From positions 1 to 64,000 of the IMG/VR virus record IMGVR_UViG_3300003690_003155: DNA of 64,000 nucleotides. One strand, 5' to 3'. Positions 40,982 through 48,854 of this stretch are shown in pieces (the stretch's first letter is position 1; every line of letters begins with the position of its first letter). Under the pieces are notes generated by a model that was not told the origin of the DNA, did no database searches, and was given only the letters and a program-made list of their open reading frames with translations. Source of the stretch: a virus. The translations under genes were made by a program, and so were the position numbers.

Positions 40982-41642
40982 TTTTAAGTCTTTTTATTAA
41001 AAGTGTTATATATTGTCTAAATTGATCATATGTTATATAGTCAAAATCTTGATATGTAAAATTACCTCGTCGCATAAGAAATAGTTGCTCATCTAATAAA
41101 TTTTCATATGAATATATCGTACATAAGTACAATATGTAATTAATTATATCTAAGTTATATGAAAATCTACTATTAAATTCATCGTTTATATAATAGATAT
41201 AAGAGTTATTTAATTTTTCTTTATATTCATTTATATATGGAGAACATTTTTTAATTAATGGTAAGGGAACATCTTCATAATTGTCCTTAGTTATAAAAGC
41301 TATAGTTCCGTTTTTTTCAATTTTTTTAATAAACGAGGCGTTTGAGAAAAAGTCTATTGATGGATAGCCAATAGTTATAAAATAGTCATCTATAATATGA
41401 TTACTTTCTGAATAGGTAGGTAGATCTTTAAGAAAATTTTCTTTATAAATTAGTAGGTCACCTTTATTAGTGTTTAATTTTATTGCAGAATTTTTATTAA
41501 TAAATTTTTCAGCTTTTAATTTTGTTACAAATTCAATAATATTTTTACTACAGAGTCTCTTAGCAAAAAATTCAATTAATTCTTTATATTTTTTCTCACT
41601 ATGAAGGTTCGAAGCTTCAATTAAGTCATTATAACTTATCAT
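40962..41642 (-). CDS. Baseplate hub assembly protein (gp51-like)
   Basis: 226 residues (T4 gp51: 249). Paired with and overlapping the gp26-like gene; LDIINYILYLCTIYSYENLLDEQLFLMRRGNFTYQDFD is a conserved-looking helical segment of the same structural class as gp26. In T4 gp51 is needed for hub assembly but absent from the virion. The assignment relies mostly on position and size. Confidence 0.45.
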   Translation of the reverse strand: MISYNDLIEASNLHSEKKYKELIEFFAKRLCSKNIIEFVTKLKAEKFINKNSAIKLNTNKGDLLIYKENFLKDLPTYSESNHIIDDYFITIGYPSIDFFSNASFIKKIEKNGTIAFITKDNYEDVPLPLIKKCSPYINEYKEKLNNSYIYYINDEFNSRFSYNLDIINYILYLCTIYSYENLLDEQLFLMRRGNFTYQDFDYITYDQFRQYITLLIKRLKNEQPSR

Positions 41643-42880
41643 GGTCCAGGAGGCTTAGTACCTCGAGTTTCACCAAACGACGGGTCGTTTGGATCTTCTA
41701 AGGGATTCTTCCGGGCTTCCTGATCCCGTAGGGCTTGTACATATGCTCGTTTCTGTTGTTTCGGGCTTTGATCTTTCAAAGGTGGTGTAACCGCCGGTCG
41801 AGTTGGTTTCTTCGGCTCCCATGCCTGGCCAGCTTTAAAGAAACTAGGGTTGTCACCTGGTCCCATAAATGCTCCTTCAGATTTACCAGTTCTTTCAACT
41901 AAATCACCAGTTTGAATGCCTATTTTTGACTTTTGTTCCGGAGTCATTACATCACCAGGTCCTATGAGCGTGGATTTACCGTTAACCTTGTATACACCTT
42001 TACTCTTAGCATCCGGTTTTTTTGCACTCGGACTTGGCGGAACTTCGGCAGTCCATATATCATCAGACCAATCTCCTTTTGTTTTATCTAAAGCTGGATT
42101 ATATTTTCCAGGCTCTGGTGCTGGTGCTGGTGCAGGCGGCGGAGGAGGAGCTGCTTCTATATGTGGAGTGAGTACCTCATAACGCGAAAATCTCCATTTA
42201 ACAGAAATAGAACCAGTATCCATTTCACCAGTATATTCGTTTACACCTGCATCATTTATTTGATAAGGTATACAATCTTTATACTTATAAATTTTACGTA
42301 CAACTGGACTGCTAGAACCTGGTGATCCAAATAACATAGACATAAAACTTGTTTTACGAGATGTAACCATTTGTTTTGATAAGAAAAATATATCTATATT
42401 TGCTGTAAGAACAGGCTTATCTATATTTCCATATACTCCATATAATTGAGCCCATGGTCTAAATATACCATCAATAACACTAACATTAGTTTCGTAAAAT
42501 TGAACATCAAGATCATTATCAGGATAATCATGACTCTCCATAAAAGGACCTGTAGGTAAAATACCATTAATAGTTTTTCCTCTATTTTGTACAGTATTGT
42601 GTTCAGTCGTTGTATCAACACCTGTAGCTAAGAACATATATCCTCCTCCCTTACCAAAAAACTTTTCATGAACTTTTCTATTTGTATCAATACCTGGTTT
42701 AGTATTAAATGGACGTAAACCTAATTTTTTAATTGCTTTATCATTTATAGATGCAGGGAGGTTATCAATAGACACTAAGAAGAAGTTTTGTGCAGCGGGA
42801 AATGTAGAAAAATCCTGTAATAGTTCAAAGAAAGTTTCTCTTAGATTTCTTGCATCTGATGGAGGTAATTTAACGTCCAT
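41639..42880 (-). CDS. Tube-fold baseplate protein (gp54/gp19 class) with proline-rich tail
   Basis: 413 residues. Residues about 110-240 (VQFYETNVSVIDGIFRPWAQLYGVYGN...ANIDIFFLSKQ...VVRKIYKYKDCIPYQINDAGVNEYTG...ISVKWRFSRYEV) have the tail-tube fold signature. The last 170 residues are Pro/Lys-rich with an (PA)n-like linker, unlike T4 gp54. It may be the tube initiator. Directly downstream of gp19; late motif with 5-nt gap. Confidence 0.55.
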   Translation of the reverse strand: MDVKLPPSDARNLRETFFELLQDFSTFPAAQNFFLVSIDNLPASINDKAIKKLGLRPFNTKPGIDTNRKVHEKFFGKGGGYMFLATGVDTTTEHNTVQNRGKTINGILPTGPFMESHDYPDNDLDVQFYETNVSVIDGIFRPWAQLYGVYGNIDKPVLTANIDIFFLSKQMVTSRKTSFMSMLFGSPGSSSPVVRKIYKYKDCIPYQINDAGVNEYTGEMDTGSISVKWRFSRYEVLTPHIEAAPPPPPAPAPAPEPGKYNPALDKTKGDWSDDIWTAEVPPSPSAKKPDAKSKGVYKVNGKSTLIGPGDVMTPEQKSKIGIQTGDLVERTGKSEGAFMGPGDNPSFFKAGQAWEPKKPTRPAVTPPLKDQSPKQQKRAYVQALRDQEARKNPLEDPNDPSFGETRGTKPPGP

Positions 42881-42885
42881 ACAAA

Positions 42886-42892
42886 TATTTAA
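42886..42892 (-). promoter_or_regulatory. Late promoter motif TTAAATA
   Basis: Minus strand TTAAATA-TTTGT-ATG for the tube-fold baseplate gene. Confidence 0.5.
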
Positions 42893-42897
42893 GGCTA

Positions 42898-43488
42898 TTA
42901 ACCTAATACTGCACCAGCTAATTTACCAATAGCGTTAACTGCAGTGTTAAGTTCATTATCTCTCCTGAAGAATTGATACGCTACAGTTATGGTAACAGTC
43001 GCGACTTCACCATCACCAGTAATGTTATAACCTATATCACCACAGTCTGTAGGGAACACACCGTATAGCTTATATGTACGTAATGGTTCAAATTGAGTAT
43101 CTAATTGAACTAAAGTAACTGTACTGTTATTATGAAGTACTCCATCACCAGAGGTTGTTTCATCGTTATAAGTTTCAGTTATCCAATTTTCCATTGCAAT
43201 ACGAGCTTGAGTTGTTGCATCACAATAAAAGTCAATAGTAAAGGCATCGCTTGAATTATATGACACAGTGCCAGGAATTCGGAAGTTAAATCCATTATAA
43301 GGAACATCTTTTGTTGCAATTGTTTTACCGGGTAATGTAGCTGCCGTGGCATACACTAAATCGTCTTCTGTAAATACAGGTGTACCTTTATTAGAAACGT
43401 CTAATACACGAAACTGAAAGTCACGCGCAAAGTCTCTCGTTTGCGCTACTTTGTAAAAATCTTGAATTGTTTGTTTGATATCAGCCAT
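42898..43488 (-). CDS. 19: Tail tube protein gp19
   Basis: 196 residues (T4 gp19: 163). RDFQFRVLDV, FTEDDLVYATAATLPGKTIATKDVPYNGFNFRIPGTVSY, FYCDATTQARIAMENWI and DCGDIGYNITGDGEVATVTITVAYQFF are the family blocks. Forms the inner tube. Located right after the sheath gene, as in T4. Confidence 0.92.
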   Translation of the reverse strand: MADIKQTIQDFYKVAQTRDFARDFQFRVLDVSNKGTPVFTEDDLVYATAATLPGKTIATKDVPYNGFNFRIPGTVSYNSSDAFTIDFYCDATTQARIAMENWITETYNDETTSGDGVLHNNSTVTLVQLDTQFEPLRTYKLYGVFPTDCGDIGYNITGDGEVATVTITVAYQFFRRDNELNTAVNAIGKLAGAVLG

Positions 43489-43499
43489 GATGTTATAAT

Positions 43500-43506
43500 T
43501 ATTTAG
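43500..43506 (-). promoter_or_regulatory. Late promoter motif CTAAATA for gp19
   Basis: Minus strand CTAAATA-ATTAT, then AACATC before the ATG; 11-nt gap, longer than most in this window. Confidence 0.55.
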
Positions 43507-43519
43507 TTTTTACTTTAAT

Positions 43520-46180
43520 TTATTGTCCAACTATCTCCTCAAAATTAACCTCTGTGTTAACAGCATAAAAGTTAACCAATATAAACTCTGCCGCGCGAAC
43601 AGGCTTCAAATAGATATCTACTCTCAACTCGTTTTGATCAATAACAGAAGGTGGGTTATTCCTTTCGTCACAAACAATAAGGTAATCATAAACACCTTCT
43701 GTTTGTTTGCAGTTCTCAAAAATCGGTGTTAATGTATTAACGACCTTAGTCCTTGTTAGGAACGTATTAGGTTCAAAGACAAAGAATTTCAAGGTCTGCC
43801 GGGTTCTTTTCTCTAAATCAAGAAACAGTCTACGAACATTAACTCTATCAAATGCCGTGGGTTTCCGTTGTAATGTCTTTTGACCAAATACAATAATACC
43901 TTCAGCGGGGAATTGTGTAACAGGATTAATAGCAATCCTATATAATTGATCTCTTTGACGTTGTGTCGGGCTAACCGCAATATCATTTACACCTGTGACA
44001 ACGCCGCGATTGAAACCAGCCGGTGCATACCATGGTGCAAAGTTTGAATCATTATTAGCATAAATTTTAGCTGCAACACCAGAGAACGGAATCCAGATTT
44101 GCTTACCACTTGTACCGTCCCAGACTTTTGCCCAGTTACCGTAAGTTGTAGCGAAGTTACTATTAGCAATACCAAATTGATGTCTTAATGGCCAGTATAC
44201 ATGCTTACTAAAGTTTTTAGTTTTATCATCAAGAACTTTACCAGCTTCACCTTGTACAACTAATGGCCTAAGCGCATCAGCAATAAAGATATGATCTTTT
44301 CTCGTCTGTCGAGCAAATGTCTCAAATCTATTAAAGATAGTTCTATAATTATCTCTTTGAGTTATGTAGGTTGATCCTATCATATTTTGATCTGGTGTAA
44401 AGAACCCTGTACTTGTTCCACCAACATCTTGAAAATCAGTATCAATAAAGGACTCGCTATTATTTGCCGCAAATGCATGTATTGTACCTAACCCAGCTTC
44501 AATAGAAACATCAATAGTAAATACATCAACATTCTGAGCAATTTCAAATATTCTATCTAATTTATCAGGAATACTGCCAACAAATTTAGTTGTATTATTA
44601 GTTGTATGATATACACCTAATGGAAATAATCCTTGTATTACTTCATAGTTTGGCGAATCGGTGCCATCTAAAGGCCCGCCAGAACCAACTACACTGTTTA
44701 AAATTGCAGCGTTACTATTACTAGCATGAGCAACTCTAACTGTCTTTGTAGGAACGTCTCCAACTGTTGAAGTCCAATCTCCACTGTATTCACTAATATT
44801 TGGATTTATTAAAATTTTTATATTTGGCGACGCATTATCTTGATCTTCAAGGAAAAATGATCTTTGTTGACCTCCGTTCTCGTTTTGGACTTTTCGTCTA
44901 GAGTTAAGAGATCCAGTATATCCTTCTGCTAAGAAATTAGTTAATTCTAATTCAGAATTAGCAAACGGTGTATTTCGAATTTTGAAAACACCTAAACTTA
45001 TGGTGTCGAGAAATTCTGGACCGTCAATATCAAATTTAGAAAATGTTTCTAAAGTTTTACTTGTACTACTCTTTTCTTCTGTGGCCAGGCTAGTTAAATT
45101 AAATCCTATTCTAGATCCTGGGACTGTTGCATATCCTGTTCCGGAAATTTCAGTTGCTGTACTAGTAGTAGTATATACTGCATTTACTGTATCAAAGTTA
45201 GTTGCAGGATTACTATTAGAACCATCAGCTGTTCCAACATAATAACCTTCGAAATTATTATTAGTTATTGTAGCTCCTTTATTTAGTACAATAATACCTG
45301 CTCCAGCCGTGCTTGTAAAATCACCAGTAAATGGAGCACCTTCAGGTGAACCTCCGATGTTTCCGTCATTACTCCAAGTTATGTTACCTTTGCTTGCCGA
45401 ATTAAATTGAGCTTCAGTTAACTCAACAAGAGTAGGAGATCCGATAACATAATAATCTGCAGCACTTAAAGAGCTGTTTGAATCATCAAGAGCGCCAACG
45501 TCATTACTTTGTACTTGACCGGTAACAAGAGTTTTACCTATTATACTAGCAGCAAAATTAGCATCTGAATAAGAACTGACTCCAGTGGTTGTTAAATCTT
45601 TACCCATTGCACCGGTGTTGGCCGCTGATAATCGAAATACTGCCGTTGAATCTGGTGAGGAGGCGAGCATGCCACTAAGACCGGTCATCGAAGTATTAAC
45701 AAAAGATAAAGTGTCATTAGAATCCTTCATCACTAATTCAATATTAATAGTATCAGTTGAAAGGGTGTCTGTGACTGTTATTTCCGTGCCCGCAGTAGTA
45801 GAGAGATCGATCCAGCTGCCATTGGTAGTATCAACGGCTGTTATAGTTGCTGTTGTTGGAGATGCGACAGGATAAACTAGAGCAGAATATTTTCGATCGC
45901 CGGTCGAGGAACCATAAGGTAACCGAGAGACAAAAACATTTGCGTCGCTATTAAAGACTTGTCGCGTAGAATGATAAAAATATCTCTCAGCTGCGTTTGT
46001 AGGTTTGCCGTAAATTTCTTCAAATTCCGCGAATGTGCCTACATTAAAAACCTCGTCTGTAGGTCCTTGATTGGAAAATCCAGCGACAAATACACCAGTA
46101 CCTACTGGCGCTGCAGGCCGTTGCGTCAAATCAATTTCTCTTATTTCTACTCCAGGTGATTGGATTGTTCTTCTACTCAT
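43520..46180 (-). CDS. 18: Tail sheath protein gp18
   Basis: 886 residues (T4 gp18: 659), so it carries large extra surface domains in the middle. N terminus SRRTIQSPGVEIREIDLTQRPAAPVGTGVFVAGFSNQGPTDEV and C-terminal PAEGIIVFGQKTLQRKPTAFDRVNVRRLFLDLEKRTRQTLKFFVFEPN are unmistakable sheath signatures. Contracts to drive the tube. Unlike most late genes here, it has a Shine-Dalgarno AAAGG about 7 nt before ATG and a late motif (TATTTAT, 46197-46203) 16 nt upstream. Confidence 0.95.
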   Translation of the reverse strand: MSRRTIQSPGVEIREIDLTQRPAAPVGTGVFVAGFSNQGPTDEVFNVGTFAEFEEIYGKPTNAAERYFYHSTRQVFNSDANVFVSRLPYGSSTGDRKYSALVYPVASPTTATITAVDTTNGSWIDLSTTAGTEITVTDTLSTDTINIELVMKDSNDTLSFVNTSMTGLSGMLASSPDSTAVFRLSAANTGAMGKDLTTTGVSSYSDANFAASIIGKTLVTGQVQSNDVGALDDSNSSLSAADYYVIGSPTLVELTEAQFNSASKGNITWSNDGNIGGSPEGAPFTGDFTSTAGAGIIVLNKGATITNNNFEGYYVGTADGSNSNPATNFDTVNAVYTTTSTATEISGTGYATVPGSRIGFNLTSLATEEKSSTSKTLETFSKFDIDGPEFLDTISLGVFKIRNTPFANSELELTNFLAEGYTGSLNSRRKVQNENGGQQRSFFLEDQDNASPNIKILINPNISEYSGDWTSTVGDVPTKTVRVAHASNSNAAILNSVVGSGGPLDGTDSPNYEVIQGLFPLGVYHTTNNTTKFVGSIPDKLDRIFEIAQNVDVFTIDVSIEAGLGTIHAFAANNSESFIDTDFQDVGGTSTGFFTPDQNMIGSTYITQRDNYRTIFNRFETFARQTRKDHIFIADALRPLVVQGEAGKVLDDKTKNFSKHVYWPLRHQFGIANSNFATTYGNWAKVWDGTSGKQIWIPFSGVAAKIYANNDSNFAPWYAPAGFNRGVVTGVNDIAVSPTQRQRDQLYRIAINPVTQFPAEGIIVFGQKTLQRKPTAFDRVNVRRLFLDLEKRTRQTLKFFVFEPNTFLTRTKVVNTLTPIFENCKQTEGVYDYLIVCDERNNPPSVIDQNELRVDIYLKPVRAAEFILVNFYAVNTEVNFEEIVGQ

Positions 46181-46196
46181 AGTAAACCTTTACAAA

Positions 46197-46203
46197 TATT
46201 TAT
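46197..46203 (-). promoter_or_regulatory. Late promoter motif ATAAATA for gp18
   Basis: Minus strand AATAAATA, then TTTGTAAAGGTTTACT, then ATG. The leader has room for AAAGG, so this transcript is not leaderless. Confidence 0.6.
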
Positions 46204-46247
46204 TGTTTTCCGCTGACATATTTTAGTTGATTTGGCGAAATAAGCAT

Positions 46248-46260
46248 TATAATATAAATA
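46248..46260 (+). promoter_or_regulatory. Overlapping TATAAT and TATAAATA
   Basis: TATAAT (46248-46253) runs into TATAAATA (46253-46260), and ATG follows at 46262. A weak TTGATT lies 15 nt before the TATAAT. The gene may be read by both early and late polymerase. Confidence 0.5.
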
Positions 46261-46261
46261 T

Positions 46262-47140
46262 ATGAAGGGCATCATCTTAGCTGGAGGTACTGGATCAAGA
46301 GTTTATCCTAGTACAAAAACAGTTTCAAAGCAACTTTTGCCTATTTATGACAAGCCTACAATTTATTATCCCCTATCGACTTTAATAAAATTAGGTATTA
46401 AAGATATAATGATTATAACAAATGCTCAAGCATATCCTCATTTGTTACATTTGTTTAATCAAGCAGATAAGACAGTCGATCCATGGACGAATCGTCGACC
46501 GTATTTAGGGATTAATTTTACTTTTAAAGTACAACTGTATCCAGCTGGTATAGCTGAGGCGTTAATTATTGCTGAACAATGGCAAGGAAGTGAGGATGTT
46601 TGTTTGATTTTAGGTGATAATATTTTTACGGGTATTACATTACCGGAATTCAGAGGGGCAAGTATTGTTGGTTATAAGGTAAAGAACCCGTCATTATATG
46701 GTGTTGTTGCTTTTAGCGATGATAAAGAAATTCTTTCTTTAGAAGAAAAACCAGAATGTCCAAAAAGTAATTATGCAATAACAGGTATTTATTTTTATGA
46801 TTTAACTGCGGGGGAAAGAGCCCGGCAATTAAAACCTTCTGATCGTGGAGAATTAGAAATAACTGATTTAAATAAAAATTATTTAAATGATAGCTTATTG
46901 CAATTAAATTTATTAGATAGTAATGATGCATGGTTTGATACCGGGGATCCTGATGAAATGTTTGCGGCATCGATGTATGTAAAATCTATACAAGATAGAA
47001 CTAATACAATGATTGGTTGTATTGAAGGTGAATCATGGAAGCAGGGAAATATTACCGAACAGCAATTTAAAAAGATTGTTGAAAAAATGCCTAGTTGTTC
47101 TTATAAGACTAATGCTGCTATGAGCTATTTTTGGGGATAA
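46262..47140 (+). CDS. rmlA: Glucose-1-phosphate thymidylyltransferase
   Basis: 292 residues, normal RmlA length. MKGIILAGGTGSRVYPSTKTVSKQLLPIYDKPTIYYPLSTL is the nucleotide-binding G-x-G-x-R and PKQL region; VCLILGDNIF holds the metal-binding Asp, and SLEEKP the sugar site. Makes dTDP-glucose from dTTP and glucose-1-phosphate, the first step to dTDP-4-keto-6-deoxyglucose and rhamnose. The later-step genes (RmlB- and RmlD-like) lie far away at 57060-59639. Confidence 0.92.
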   Translation: MKGIILAGGTGSRVYPSTKTVSKQLLPIYDKPTIYYPLSTLIKLGIKDIMIITNAQAYPHLLHLFNQADKTVDPWTNRRPYLGINFTFKVQLYPAGIAEALIIAEQWQGSEDVCLILGDNIFTGITLPEFRGASIVGYKVKNPSLYGVVAFSDDKEILSLEEKPECPKSNYAITGIYFYDLTAGERARQLKPSDRGELEITDLNKNYLNDSLLQLNLLDSNDAWFDTGDPDEMFAASMYVKSIQDRTNTMIGCIEGESWKQGNITEQQFKKIVEKMPSCSYKTNAAMSYFWG

Positions 47141-47143
47141 ATA
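47136..47143 (+). promoter_or_regulatory. Late promoter motif GATAAATA
   Basis: GATAAATA, formed over the stop of rmlA, followed by TTAATA and ATG at 47150 (6-nt gap). Confidence 0.55.
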
Positions 47144-47149
47144 TTAATA

Positions 47150-47488
47150 ATGAAAATCGTTACATATATGAAACCATCATGTGGCTGGAGTAATGGAGTT
47201 CGATCTATAATGCGCAAGTACGATTTGCCATTTGAAGATCGCGACATTATAAATGACTCTGAATACCGTCAGGAAATGATTCAGAAAACTGGTCAAATGT
47301 TGCAACCTTGTGTTGAGGTAGACGGTAAAATGTTGGTGGATGTTAGCGGTGAGGAGGTTGAAGCTTATTTATTAGCTAACGATTTTGTAACTGCTAGCAG
47401 TGGTGAGGCTGATGCCCCTACAAATAAAGCGTGTGCAAAGCATGAACCGGATGAAGCATCGATTGATTTTGGCCAGCCTCGAATGTAG
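47150..47488 (+). CDS. Glutaredoxin with CGWS active site and C-terminal extension
   Basis: 112 residues. KIVTYMKPSCGWSNGV gives a one-cysteine active site C11-G-W-S, close to the CGFS type that carries [2Fe-2S] clusters. MLQPCVEVDGK supplies the cis-Pro, and VSGEEVEAYL the end of the fold. A 30-residue tail with an extra Cys and His (KACAKHEPDEASIDFGQPRM) follows. Directly upstream of a SufT gene with 6 nt between, so a role in Fe-S cluster handling is likelier than plain ribonucleotide reductase support. Confidence 0.8.
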   Translation: MKIVTYMKPSCGWSNGVRSIMRKYDLPFEDRDIINDSEYRQEMIQKTGQMLQPCVEVDGKMLVDVSGEEVEAYLLANDFVTASSGEADAPTNKACAKHEPDEASIDFGQPRM

Positions 47489-47494
47489 TTAATT

Positions 47495-48064
47495 ATGGCT
47501 GGTGATCTTTTTAATCTTTCACGAGACGTGGAAGCTTCTATTATTCCAGCAGGTGATAAAGTCACTTTAGCAGAAGGAGTTCCTGCTTATATGACTCAAT
47601 CATTAGGAGGGTCATATACTGTTGTAGTTAATGGCAATATGTATCGCGTTGAGGGTAAAGACGCAGATGCATTGGGTGTTGAACCAGAAGCGACGCCAGC
47701 TGATGGAGCGGCTCGAGCCACAACTGAAGGAGAATTAGATGATCAGATTTGGGAGCAATTAAAAACGGTTTATGATCCAGAAATTCCAGTAAACTTAGCT
47801 GATTTAGGGTTGATTTATAGCCGCAAAGCTTCTCCTCTTTATGATGAAGTAACGTTTAAGCCTACTGGGGCGTGGCGAGTTGATATAAAAATGACTTTAA
47901 CGGCACCTGGTTGTGGTATGGGACCAATGCTTCAAGATGATGTTAAAAATAAAGTATTATGTATTAAGGGTGTCGATGAGGTAGATGTTCAATTAGTTTG
48001 GGACCCACCTTGGGGTAATGACATGATGTCAGATGAGGCTAAATTAGAGCTTGGAATGTTATGA
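47495..48064 (+). CDS. sufT: SufT / MIP18-family Fe-S assembly protein
   Basis: 189 residues, full length for SufT. The N-terminal domain (IPAGDKVTLAEGVPAYMTQSLGGSYTVVVNG, DADALG) and the C-terminal DUF59 domain (YDPEIPVNLADLGLIY; MTLTAPGCGMGP with Cys140; VQLVWDPPWGNDMMS) are both complete. SufT helps maturation of iron-sulfur proteins under high demand. Probably an auxiliary metabolic gene that works with the adjacent glutaredoxin. Confidence 0.9.
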   Translation: MAGDLFNLSRDVEASIIPAGDKVTLAEGVPAYMTQSLGGSYTVVVNGNMYRVEGKDADALGVEPEATPADGAARATTEGELDDQIWEQLKTVYDPEIPVNLADLGLIYSRKASPLYDEVTFKPTGAWRVDIKMTLTAPGCGMGPMLQDDVKNKVLCIKGVDEVDVQLVWDPPWGNDMMSDEAKLELGML

Positions 48065-48066
48065 TC

Positions 48067-48282
48067 TTAAATTTGAGTTCCGACTGTTCCTTTAATATTA
48101 TAATATTGTAAGTATTTTCTTACTTCATTAATATCTACAAAATATTCCGGTAACAATTCTCCGTCTTTACGTACCTCTGAACTTGATACAATAAACTGTC
48201 CAGTGCTTTCTATAATAACTGTTTTATTTTTAGTATTATATATAAAGTCAGGGTATGATTCCATTAGTGTCTTCATATCCAT
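48067..48282 (-). CDS. Small hypothetical protein
   Basis: 71 residues, starting 2 nt after the upstream tube-like gene ends. MDMKTLMESYPDFIYNTKNKTVIIESTGQFIVSS is an alpha-beta mix. No family recognised; cotranscribed with gp17 and the tube-like protein. Confidence 0.6.
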   Translation of the reverse strand: MDMKTLMESYPDFIYNTKNKTVIIESTGQFIVSSSEVRKDGELLPEYFVDINEVRKYLQYYNIKGTVGTQI

Positions 48283-48284
48283 AA

Positions 48285-48854
48285 TTAAATTAATTTTGCT
48301 TCTATTTTTGTAAACTCAAAAGTTGCAGAAGAAACAATTTCAGCTTCGTTAGTATAGTCCCAATTTATTTCAGCGAGTCTAGTTGGAAATGCCCCGATAT
48401 AATCCCATTGTATTTTTCTATTTTCATATTCATCTAAACCGTATACTGTTAAGTTAGATGCATAAATTGGTAGTTGCTGGTTAGGTTTGGTGTATTTTAT
48501 AATCTTGTCTTCGTTAAAGTGCCCGGTCTTTACATCATTAATAATATCAAGCCATTTATATATTGCCCAATAATTTTTAAACTCATTATCTACTTTAAAA
48601 TCTATATTTAAAGGATCATATGACGGTCGCGCATGTGAGCTTACTTTTATAGTTTGTGCACCATATGGAAGAGTTTTTTCAGGTACACTTATGACTGGAG
48701 TCACAGCACCAGCAATACTTATCTCTAAACTATTTGCGTCAATTTTATTTGTATTTCTAGTTATATTATCTACAATTTCTTTTATACCTTCAGGTAGATT
48801 TAAAACTAATATAAATTTATCTTGTCTATTTTTATTGAGTGGGGCTTGATTCAT
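48285..48854 (-). CDS. Tail-tube-like structural protein (gp19 fold)
   Basis: 189 residues. KFILVLNLPEGIK, SISIAGAVTPVISVPEKTLPYGAQTIKVSSHARPSYDPLNIDFKVDNEFKNYWAIYKWLD and IQWDYIGAFPTRLAEINWDYTNEAEIVSSATFEF follow the tube-fold pattern of gp19 and related baseplate proteins. The core of the second block could also be read LEISIAG... depending on the alignment. A second tube-fold protein besides gp19; overlaps the gp17 stop by 4 nt. Probably a baseplate or tail-terminus component. Confidence 0.65.
   Translation of the reverse strand: MNQAPLNKNRQDKFILVLNLPEGIKEIVDNITRNTNKIDANSLEISIAGAVTPVISVPEKTLPYGAQTIKVSSHARPSYDPLNIDFKVDNEFKNYWAIYKWLDIINDVKTGHFNEDKIIKYTKPNQQLPIYASNLTVYGLDEYENRKIQWDYIGAFPTRLAEINWDYTNEAEIVSSATFEFTKIEAKLI

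Noticed and set aside
15528-46180. Long + strand ORFs opposite the tail genes (for example 38806-39921 and 44982-46159)
   Set aside because: They mirror the codon pattern of well-recognised minus-strand genes and show no domain or start signals.
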